Shown piece by piece: positions 1 through 7,051 of a DNA stretch of 7,051 nucleotides. The notes under the pieces are model-generated. The model ran no database searches and had not been told where the DNA came from. It saw only the letters and a list, made by a program, of their open reading frames with translations. This stretch comes from Coriobacteriia bacterium. Its GTDB lineage: Bacteria; Actinomycetota; Coriobacteriia; Anaerosomatales; JAUVQN01. A program made the position numbers and the translations under genes. The stretch is from NCBI GenBank assembly GCA_030598125.1, contig JAUVQN010000075.1, forward strand, positions 1 through 7,051, read 5' to 3'. Within the stretch, counting starts at the first letter, position 1. Every line of letters begins with the position of its first letter.

Positions 1-1
1 G

Positions 2-1489
2 CGCCGCTACAAGGGCGCGCTCGAGCAGCTCAAGGATGAGCTGAGCAAGCTCACCAAGCGCCAGTGCGAGATCGTCTCGACCGACGTCGATGAGGACACG
101 ACGGCCGCCATCGTGGTCTTTAACAAGGCGTACAGCGAGCCGGTGCACAAGTTCTTGGCGATGGAGAACGTGAACCAGATACGCCTGCCGAGCGATCTGG
201 AGGACATGCCGTTCGATCAGGCGTACGAGGAGATTAGGCATCGCCGCCAGGAGCTGCCGAGCGATCTGGACTCGGTCCGGACCGAGCTCGAGCTGATGTC
301 GGTGAAGTGGTACCTGAAGCTCGCGACCGTCCGCGACGTCCTCACCGACAAGATCGACGAGATCTCCGCCATCCCGAAGTTCGGCCAGACGGATTACGCG
401 TTCGTCATCACCGGATGGCTGCCCGCCAGCGAGATGAGCGACCTGAAGAAGGAGATCGCCTCCTCCCTCGGCACGGACGCGATCGTCAACCAGCTTGAGA
501 TCGACGAGAAGGAGTTCGATCAGACGCCGGTCGCGATCAAGAACATAAAGGCCGTGGAGCCCTTCCAACAGCTGCTCGGCGTCTACGGCACGCCGAAATA
601 CGGGACGCTCGACCCGTCGTGGTTCCTGTTCTTCTTCTACCCGCTCTTCTTCGGCATGATCGTGGGCGACGTCGGCTACGGCCTCATCATGCTCGGCATC
701 GTGCTCTACCTGAGGTTCCGCTACCGCGACAACGACAACATCCGACTCGCGACGTCGATCCTCGGGCCCGCGGCGACGATGGTGATCGTGTTCGGCTTCG
801 TCTACGGGGAGTTCTTCGGCGACCTGATGAGCCGCTACCTCGGCTGGGTCCAGGTCATCAGCTTCACCGTCGGCGGGATCACGGTCTCACTGCCGTTCCA
901 CAGGACCGAACTCGTCACGGTCTTCATGTACTTCGCTCTCGCCGTGGGCGTCATCCACGTGCTCCTGGGACTCACACTCGGGCTCATCAACGCCATCAGG
1001 ACGAAGCACCGGAAGCACATGTACGAGAAGGGCGGCATCCTCACGTTCCTCGTAGCCATCGGCCTGGTGGTCGTGATCGCCATCGTCGGCGACAACTGGG
1101 GGAGCTGGAGCATCTGGGGCCAGGCGATCTTCGCGGTCCTTGCGCTGCTCGGCTTCATCTTCGCCATAAGGGGCGGAGGCGTGATGGGGGCCGTCGACAC
1201 GGTAGAGTCCGTCGCCCACATGGCGAGCTACATCCGCATCATGGCCGTGGGACTGGCCGGAGCCATCTTCGCCGATGCCGTGAACTCCATCGTCGCGGGC
1301 ATCGGCATGGTCGTACTCGCGGCCATCGTGGGGATCCTTCTCCACTCGCTGAACTTCATGATCTGCGCGTTCAGCCCGACCATCCATGCACTACGTCTCA
1401 ACTTCCTGGAGTTCTTCGGGAAGTTCTACGAGACGGGAAGCGAAGAGTACAGACCGTTCCAGAAGACCGGAGGGGAGAAGGGCGCATGA
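2..1489 (+). CDS. atpI: V/A-type ATPase subunit I (membrane stator, a-subunit equivalent), 5'-truncated
   Basis: Membrane stator subunit (also called NtpI) that forms the ion half-channels beside the K ring and anchors the peripheral stalks. The reading frame is open from base 2, so the true start lies upstream. A GTG at 113 is in frame but internal, because family-like sequence continues before it. The fragment encodes 495 residues; the family is usually about 600-660, so roughly 100-160 residues are missing. Residues 1-200 are the cytosolic arm, with the typical GWLP motif at 138-141. From about residue 205 there are about eight hydrophobic segments, beginning with DPSWFLFFFYPLFFG and GDVGYG, then FGFVYGEFFG. 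The conserved SYIR arginine is residue 412 (bases 1235-1237), and a second arginine in HALRL is residue 465 (bases 1394-1396). In the family these arginines face the rotor carboxylate. The C-terminus, LEFFGKFYETG followed by RPF, is classic. The stop codon overlaps the K start by four bases (ATGA). Identification is secure. Confidence 0.96.
   Translation, partial: RRYKGALEQLKDELSKLTKRQCEIVSTDVDEDTTAAIVVFNKAYSEPVHKFLAMENVNQIRLPSDLEDMPFDQAYEEIRHRRQELPSDLDSVRTELELMSVKWYLKLATVRDVLTDKIDEISAIPKFGQTDYAFVITGWLPASEMSDLKKEIASSLGTDAIVNQLEIDEKEFDQTPVAIKNIKAVEPFQQLLGVYGTPKYGTLDPSWFLFFFYPLFFGMIVGDVGYGLIMLGIVLYLRFRYRDNDNIRLATSILGPAATMVIVFGFVYGEFFGDLMSRYLGWVQVISFTVGGITVSLPFHRTELVTVFMYFALAVGVIHVLLGLTLGLINAIRTKHRKHMYEKGGILTFLVAIGLVVVIAIVGDNWGSWSIWGQAIFAVLALLGFIFAIRGGGVMGAVDTVESVAHMASYIRIMAVGLAGAIFADAVNSIVAGIGMVVLAAIVGILLHSLNFMICAFSPTIHALRLNFLEFFGKFYETGSEEYRPFQKTGGEKGA
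185..270 (+). repeat. Exact 17-base direct repeat, two in-frame copies inside the subunit I gene
   Basis: CTGCCGAGCGATCTGGA occurs at 185-201 and again at 254-270. The offset is 69 bases (23 codons), so both copies are read in the same frame as LPSDL followed by Glu or Asp. Flanking residues do not match between copies, so this is a short internal repeat in the cytosolic arm and not a duplicated domain. It may be chance. Confidence 0.6.
1469..1477 (+). promoter_or_regulatory. Strong ribosome binding site for the K subunit gene
   Basis: The purine run GGAGGGGAG lies inside the last codons of the subunit I gene. It ends eight bases before the ATG at 1486. It is among the best SD matches in the window and decides the K start. 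A strong site fits the need for about ten to twelve K copies per complex, which is known for the family; the link to stoichiometry here is inferred. Confidence 0.75.
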
Positions 1490-1815
1490 GGAAGAAGGGA
1501 CGTGCGAGGCTTCTATTCGGAGGGGCGCTCCTGATCGTCTGGCTGGCGCCGGCGATCGCGTTCGCGGAGGAAGCCGCCGAAGAGGTCTATCGTGAGCCAT
1601 GGCAGGCGACTGTCGGCAAGGCGATGGCCGCGGGCCTCGCGATGGGCCTCTCAGCACTGGGCGCCGGCTACGCCCAGGCGAAGATCGGCTCAGCGGGTGC
1701 CGGGACCCTGGCGGAGCGGCCGGAGGTCTCGATCTGGGTCATCACCCTGCAGGCCCTTCCGGAGATCATCGTCCTCCTGGGCTTCGTCGCGGCGATCATG
1801 CTCGTCGGCGAGTAG
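1486..1815 (+). CDS. atpK: V/A-type ATPase subunit K (proteolipid c-ring subunit)
   Basis: Rotor-ring proteolipid of 109 residues that carries the transported ion on a membrane carboxylate. Residues 1-27 look like a cleavable signal peptide: a basic start (MRKKGRAR), a hydrophobic core, and an AFA site before EE. A similar leader is known, as I recall, for the Thermus K/L subunit. The mature part is a single two-helix hairpin. Helix 1 (about 43-70) is Gly/Ala-rich with Gln64, the loop is near AERPE (76-80), and helix 2 (about 83-107) contains LPE with the ion-binding Glu93. The single hairpin differs from the four-helix K of Enterococcus hirae. Residues after Glu93 are Ile-Ile rather than polar, which leans toward proton coupling (inference). 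The ATG at 1486 overlaps the subunit I stop and has a strong SD. The same frame runs open far upstream inside the I gene, but that part is not protein-like. The next gene begins 12 bases after the stop. Confidence 0.95.
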   Translation: MRKKGRARLLFGGALLIVWLAPAIAFAEEAAEEVYREPWQATVGKAMAAGLAMGLSALGAGYAQAKIGSAGAGTLAERPEVSIWVITLQALPEIIVLLGFVAAIMLVGE

Positions 1816-1819
1816 GGAG
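1814..1819 (+). promoter_or_regulatory. Ribosome binding site for the E subunit gene
   Basis: AGGGAG overlaps the K stop codon (TAG, 1813-1815) and sits eight bases before the GTG at 1828. It supports GTG as the true start of subunit E. The 12-base K-E gap has no room for a terminator or hairpin. Confidence 0.7.
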
Positions 1820-1827
1820 ACAGACAC

Positions 1828-2406
1828 GTGGCGATCGAAGATATCTTCAGGGCCCTGGAGGAGCAGGCCGACGCCGAGTGCGACGGCATACTCGACCAGG
1901 CCAGAGGTCAGGCGAAGGGCATCATCGCGGACGCCGACGCCGAGGCCGATTCGATCCGCGAGCGGCGTGTGAGCGAGGCCGAAGCGGCCGCGCGCGCACG
2001 CTCGTCCCACGCACTCAACACTGCGAGGCTCGAGGGTAAGAAGGGTGTCGCGGCGCTCAAGGGCCGCGCGATCGATGATACGTTCGAGATGTCGCTCGGC
2101 GCGCTGAGCGACATCAGAGCACGTTCTGACTACGCGGGGCTGTTCGAGGCACTGACCGCCGAGGCGCTCGCGGGGATCGAGGGGGACTTCGAGGTCCTCG
2201 TCGACCCTGCCGACGAGTCGCTGGCGCGCGACGCGCTCGCGAAGCTCGGCCGGGAGGGCAGCGTCAAGCCTGAGCTCGAGACCGCGGGCGGCGTCGTGGT
2301 GACGACGCACGGGGGGAGGGTCGCTCGCCGGAACACGCTCGAGGACCGCCTCGGCAAGGTCCGGCACGTGGCCCAGGCGGACGTAGCCGAGATCCTCTTC
2401 GACTGA
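1828..2406 (+). CDS. atpE: V/A-type ATPase subunit E (peripheral stalk)
   Basis: Peripheral-stalk (stator) subunit of 192 residues that normally pairs with a G/H-type subunit and ties the A3B3 head to subunit I. The length is close to the usual 185-200. Residues 1 to about 90 are a long Ala/Glu/Arg-rich helix with many acidic and basic residues, as in stalk coiled coils. Residues about 100-192 form the globular head-binding domain. The family hallmark there is GGVVVTTHGGRV (154-165) followed by RNTLEDRL (168-175). The GTG start at 1828 is chosen for its well-spaced SD and because it gives the expected N-terminal helix without extra sequence. The gene ends one base before the C start (TGACATG). 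Its G/H partner is not in the window; in related operons it usually lies upstream of I. Identification rests on the C-terminal motif, size and position and is firm. Confidence 0.93.
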   Translation: MAIEDIFRALEEQADAECDGILDQARGQAKGIIADADAEADSIRERRVSEAEAAARARSSHALNTARLEGKKGVAALKGRAIDDTFEMSLGALSDIRARSDYAGLFEALTAEALAGIEGDFEVLVDPADESLARDALAKLGREGSVKPELETAGGVVVTTHGGRVARRNTLEDRLGKVRHVAQADVAEILFD

Positions 2407-2410
2407 CATG
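2404..2410 (+). other. E-C junction TGACATG, probable translational coupling without an obvious SD
   Basis: The E stop (2404-2406) and the C ATG (2408-2410) are separated by one base. The 20 bases upstream hold only a weak, badly spaced purine stretch (GAGA at 2389-2392). C translation therefore probably depends on ribosomes that finish E. The A-B junction has the same TGACATG layout but keeps a GAGGTG SD. Confidence 0.55.
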
Positions 2411-3496
2411 GCGAGACAGCAGGCAGTCACCGGCCGGCCGCAGGGCAAGGACTACGGGTACGGGAACGCGCGCATCCGGGGGATGCGCTCACGCCTCCTG
2501 GCCCCCACCTTCTACGAGCAGCTCATCCAGACGTCGGACCTCGCACGGATGATCGCGCTCCTGTCCGACACGGAGTACGGTCCGGACCTGGAGGAAGAGC
2601 TCCTGCACGGCAGGACGACGGTGCAGGTCGACGAGGCGCTGCGAGACAACATCGTCCGCACGTACCGCAAGGTGCTCGGCTTCCTCGACGGGGAGGCGGC
2701 GTTCCTGGCCACGACGCTCCTGTCCCGGTGGGACGTCTTCAACGTGAAGACGATTATCCGTGGGCGTCATCTTGGCATGCACGCGAGCGAGATCGACTCC
2801 AACCTCATGCCGGCGGGGCAGTTCTCCGCAGGCGAGCTCTCCGTCCTCTCGCAGTCCGCAGACGTGCGCGCCGTCGTCGACACGCTCGCCACCTGGGGCG
2901 TCGAGTACGCCAGCGCGTTGTCGCAGGCGGTCGTGGAGTACCAGCGCGACGGCGCCATCGCCGCGCTGGAACTCGCGCTCGACCGCTACTACGCCGAGTG
3001 GGCGATGCGGCGGCTGGACAAGCGGAACGCGAACTATCGGCTCGCCGCCAAGATCGTGTCGATCCAGATCGACACGACGAACCTGATGACCGCGATCCGC
3101 TTGCAGAAAGCGGACATGGAGGGTGTCGACCCGGTCCGCTTCTTCCTGCCCGGTGGACGCGACGTGGACGAGCGCCTGTTCGCGGAGCTGACCGCGATGT
3201 CCGACATTGACGAGCTCCTCGACGGTCTCAAGGCCACTCCGTACGGGCGTCCGTTGGAGGAAGAGGTCCTCCACTTCGTCGAGGTCGGCTCGGTGGCGGT
3301 GTTCGAGCGTGCGCTCGAGGACTATCTGATGCGCAAGGCGCTCCGCGCGGACCGCGGTGATCCCCTCGGGGTCGGGCTGATCATCGGATACCTGTGGGCC
3401 AAGCACAACGAGGTCACTAACCTGAGGATCATCGTGAAGGGGACCACCATCGGCATGCCGGAGGACCGCATGAGGAGGGAGCTCATCCTTGTATAA
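2408..3496 (+). CDS. atpC: V/A-type ATPase subunit C (rotor ring adaptor, d-subunit equivalent)
   Basis: Soluble all-helical, funnel-shaped subunit that seats the central axle (D/F) on the K ring. It is equivalent to eukaryotic subunit d and unrelated to F-type subunit c. The protein has 362 residues, somewhat longer than the roughly 320-350 usual. The first 14 or so residues precede the family-like DYGYGNARIRGMRSRLL (15-31). Three related stretches mark the internal pseudo-threefold repeat: NVKTIIRGRHLGM (112-124), DTTNLMTAIRLQKADM (222-237) and NEVTNLRIIVKGTTIGM (334-350). The C-terminus (PLGVGLIIGYLWAKHNE, 319-335) is diagnostic, although KHNE replaces the more common KE-type sequence. The ATG at 2408 is the natural start, one base after the E stop, but has no good SD. 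The 3' end overlaps the F gene by eight bases and carries the SD for F. One C copy per complex is known for the family. Confidence 0.95.
   Translation: MARQQAVTGRPQGKDYGYGNARIRGMRSRLLAPTFYEQLIQTSDLARMIALLSDTEYGPDLEEELLHGRTTVQVDEALRDNIVRTYRKVLGFLDGEAAFLATTLLSRWDVFNVKTIIRGRHLGMHASEIDSNLMPAGQFSAGELSVLSQSADVRAVVDTLATWGVEYASALSQAVVEYQRDGAIAALELALDRYYAEWAMRRLDKRNANYRLAAKIVSIQIDTTNLMTAIRLQKADMEGVDPVRFFLPGGRDVDERLFAELTAMSDIDELLDGLKATPYGRPLEEEVLHFVEVGSVAVFERALEDYLMRKALRADRGDPLGVGLIIGYLWAKHNEVTNLRIIVKGTTIGMPEDRMRRELILV
3474..3480 (+). promoter_or_regulatory. Strong ribosome binding site for subunit F that decides a TTG start
   Basis: GGAGGGA lies inside the last codons of subunit C and ends eight bases before TTG at 3489. 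There is no ATG or GTG in a suitable position, and the resulting N-terminus, MYKLIVLTD, matches the first beta-strand of the F family. This supports the rare TTG start. Confidence 0.75.
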
Positions 3497-3820
3497 GCTC
3501 ATCGTCCTCACCGATCCCGACAACGCCGACGGGTTCCGACTCGCCGGCGTGGACGTGGTCGAGGCCGCCGACCCCGAGATGGCGCGCAAGCGGCTCGCGG
3601 AGCTCGTCGACGACGACGACAGTGGCATCATCGGCATCAACGAGTCGTACATGGCGGCGATCGACGAGCGGCTCAGGAACAAGATCGACTCGATCTACCG
3701 CCCCATCGTCATCCCGCTCCCCATCCGGGAGACGTTGCACGTGGACGAGGACCACCGGGCGTATCTCTCGCGCCTGATCAGGAGAGCTGTCGGATTCGAT
3801 ATCACACTGAGGCGAGGCTG

Positions 3821-3821
<1 letters not shown>
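3489..3821 (+). CDS. atpF: V/A-type ATPase subunit F (central stalk), TTG start
   Basis: Small central-stalk subunit of 110 residues that binds subunit D in the rotor and is known in Thermus to modulate ATPase activity. (E. hirae calls the equivalent NtpG, and F-type atpF is a different gene.) The N-terminal Rossmann-like domain is visible: strand YKLIVLTD (2-9), then DNADGFRLAGVDVVEA (11-26), the acidic turn DDDDSGIIGINES (41-53), and the strand YRPIVIPLP (70-78). The flexible C-terminal helix ends with the typical RAVGFDI (99-105). Length matches the usual 100-110. The TTG start at 3489 overlaps the last eight bases of C and is supported by a strong SD. The gene ends in TGATG, sharing one base with the A start. 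Translational coupling to both neighbours is likely. Identification is firm despite the small size because of motif order and operon position. Confidence 0.93.
3809..3812 (+). promoter_or_regulatory. Ribosome binding site for catalytic subunit A
   Basis: GAGG at 3809-3812, followed by a second GAGG at 3814-3817, precedes the ATG at 3821. The first has an eight-base spacer and is the better placed. Both lie in the last codons of subunit F. The start overlaps the F stop by one base (TGATG), so reinitiation after F is also possible. Confidence 0.6.
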
Positions 3822-5572
<1,751 letters not shown>

Positions 5573-5573
5573 C

Positions 5574-7051
5574 ATGGCTGAAGAGACCACACAGACGCGC
5601 GTGCCGCTCGTCTCGACGCAGTACCAGACCCTGAGCTACGTGACGGGTCCGTTGCTCTTCGTCGACTCGGTCGACAAGGTCGCGTACAACGAGATGGTCC
5701 GCATCGCCATGCCCGACGGGAGCGAGCGCTCCGGCCAGGTGCTCGAGGTCGCGGAGGACGTCGCGGTCATCCAGGTCTTCGAAGGGACTCGCGGGGTCGA
5801 CATCGACGCCACGAAGATCACCTTCCTCGAGGAGGTCGCGAAGCTCGACGTCTCGGTCGAGCTCCTCGGCCGCACGCTGAACGGTGTCGGGAAGCCGATC
5901 GACGGCGGAGCGCCCGTCGTTCCCGAGCACCGGCTCGACATCACCGGCTCGCCGATCAACCCGTTCAGCCGCGAGAAGCCGGCAGACTTCATCGAGACGG
6001 GCATCTCGGCGATAGACGGCCTCAACACGCTCGTACGCGGACAGAAGCTGCCCATCTTCTCAGGATCCGGTCTCCCGGCGAACGAGCTCGCCGCGCAGAT
6101 CATCCGCCAGGCGCGTATCGTCACCGGCGAGGAATTCGCGATCGTGTTCGGCGCGATGGGCATCACGCACCGGGAGGCGGCCTTCTTCCAGCACTCGTTC
6201 GAGACGACCGGCGCGCTCGAGCGCGTCGTGTTCTTCCTGAACCTGGCCGACGACCCGACCGTCGAGCGGCTCCTCACCCCGAGGTGCGCGCTCACGACCG
6301 CGGAGTACCTGGCGTACGAGAAGGACATGCAGGTGCTCGTCGTCCTCACGGACATGACGAACTACTGCGAGGCGTTGCGCGAGGTCTCGACGGCCCGAGA
6401 AGAGGTCCCCGGACGCCGAGGCTACCCGGGCTACATGTACACGGACCTTGCGATGATCTACGAGCGCGCAGGTCGCATCAAGGGACGCGACGGATCGGTG
6501 ACGCAGCTCCCGATCCTGTCGATGCCCGACGACGACATCACGCATCCGATACCCGACCTCACGGGTTACATCACGGAGGGGCAGATCGTGCTCTCCCGCC
6601 AGCTGCACCGGCGCGGCGTCTATCCGCCCATCGACACGCTGCCGTGTCTGTCGCGACTCATGAACCTGGGCATCGGTGAGGGCAAGACCCGCGACGATCA
6701 CCGCGCGGTCGCGAACCAGCTCTACGCGGCGTACGCGCAGGGCCGTGATCTGAGACGGCTCGTCGCGATCGTCGGCGAAGAGGCCCTCTCGGACGCCGAC
6801 CGCCGCTACCTGCGCTTCGCGGACGATTTCGAGGCCCGCATCGTCGGTCAGGGGGACGAGAGCCGCACGATCGAGGAGACGCTCAGCATCGGGTGGGAAC
6901 TCATGGCGGGCCTGCCCATGGGCGAGCTCAAGCGTGTGAAGGACTTCATCGACTCCTACCATCCGAGCCGAAAGGAGATCGCGGACGAAGCCGCGGTCAC
7001 GGAGGCGGCGAAGGCCGTGGCGGATCAGCTGACCGCGGCGGTCGAGGGTGA
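5574..7051 (+). CDS. atpB: V/A-type ATPase non-catalytic subunit B, 3' end beyond window
   Basis: Non-catalytic nucleotide-binding subunit of the A3B3 head. From the ATG at 5574 the frame is open for 492 codons plus two bases with no stop, so the end lies past the window. The degenerate P-loop, IFSGSGLPANELA (161-173), lacks GKT, which separates B from A. Other hallmarks are VFGAMGI (191-197), NLADDPTVERLLTPR (223-237), DMTNYCEALREVSTAREEVPG (260-280), and LSRLMNLGIGEGKTR (359-373). Arg361 in the last motif matches the arginine finger (Thermus B R360) that reaches the A active site. The signature PPIDTLPCLS (351-360) has Cys358 where Ser is usual. After DSYHPSR (460-466), where many B proteins end, at least 26 more residues follow as an Ala-rich, probably helical tail. 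Known family lengths are about 460-480. Subunit D is expected next. Confidence 0.97.
   Translation, partial: MAEETTQTRVPLVSTQYQTLSYVTGPLLFVDSVDKVAYNEMVRIAMPDGSERSGQVLEVAEDVAVIQVFEGTRGVDIDATKITFLEEVAKLDVSVELLGRTLNGVGKPIDGGAPVVPEHRLDITGSPINPFSREKPADFIETGISAIDGLNTLVRGQKLPIFSGSGLPANELAAQIIRQARIVTGEEFAIVFGAMGITHREAAFFQHSFETTGALERVVFFLNLADDPTVERLLTPRCALTTAEYLAYEKDMQVLVVLTDMTNYCEALREVSTAREEVPGRRGYPGYMYTDLAMIYERAGRIKGRDGSVTQLPILSMPDDDITHPIPDLTGYITEGQIVLSRQLHRRGVYPPIDTLPCLSRLMNLGIGEGKTRDDHRAVANQLYAAYAQGRDLRRLVAIVGEEALSDADRRYLRFADDFEARIVGQGDESRTIEETLSIGWELMAGLPMGELKRVKDFIDSYHPSRKEIADEAAVTEAAKAVADQLTAAVEG

Noticed and set aside
113..115. GTG as the start of subunit I
   Set aside because: The frame is open back to base 2, and the family protein needs 100-160 more N-terminal residues, so this is an internal valine codon.
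619..1485. Long open frame in the K frame upstream of the K start, suggesting a large fused protein
   Set aside because: The upstream part is Arg/His/Pro-rich low-quality sequence read out of frame through the conserved subunit I gene. The protein-like part begins at 1486 with a strong SD.
1816..1827. Terminator or processing hairpin after K to raise its relative expression
   Set aside because: The gap is only 12 bases and has no inverted repeat. The SD difference is a simpler explanation.
2489..3682. A 397-codon minus-strand frame opposite subunits C and F
   Set aside because: Same explanation: a shadow of G/C-biased third positions. The plus-strand products are unmistakable family members.
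7049..7051. TGA at the window end as the stop of subunit B
   Set aside because: It is out of frame. The B frame reads GGT at 7047-7049 and then has only two bases left.

Overview
The window is a single, tightly packed, plus-strand operon fragment for a bacterial V/A-type (rotary, Thermus/archaeal-like) ATPase. Seven subunit genes run in the order I-K-E-C-F-A-B. The first (I) is cut at its 5' end by the window start and the last (B) is cut at its 3' end by the window end. The DNA is GC-rich, with strong G/C preference at third codon positions. Start codons are mixed (ATG, GTG, TTG), and most genes have purine-rich Shine-Dalgarno (SD) sequences. That points to a high-GC bacterium, not a eukaryote. 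The lineage cannot be fixed from the sequence alone. A high-GC anaerobic or thermophilic lineage that carries V/A-type enzymes (for example a Coriobacteriia-like actinobacterium, or a Deinococcus-Thermus or Chloroflexota-like lineage) is a guess.

Layout: 2-1489 is the membrane stator subunit I (cytosolic arm plus membrane domain with the channel arginines). 1486-1815 is the proteolipid rotor-ring subunit K. 1828-2406 is the peripheral-stalk subunit E. 2408-3496 is subunit C, the adaptor on top of the ring. 3489-3821 is the central-stalk subunit F. 3821-5572 is the catalytic subunit A. 5574-7051 is the non-catalytic nucleotide-binding subunit B, still open at the window end. No gap exceeds 12 bases and three junctions overlap, so translational coupling is likely. 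No promoter, terminator, RNA gene, mobile element or CRISPR was seen. Subunit D would be expected just downstream and a stalk G/H-type subunit just upstream of I; neither lies in the window.

Together the genes encode most of one rotary machine. A and B form the hexameric ATP-hydrolysing or ATP-making head. C and F (with the unseen D) form the rotor axle and its seat on the K ring. I, E (and the unseen G/H) form the stator. Ions pass between K and I. The enzyme may make ATP or pump ions; the sequence does not decide which.

This is a known system in good condition, not a new one. The points worth a second look are details: the ion-site surroundings in K, substitutions in the A and B nucleotide-site motifs, the C-terminal tail of B, and the ribosome-binding-site pattern, which roughly follows subunit copy number.
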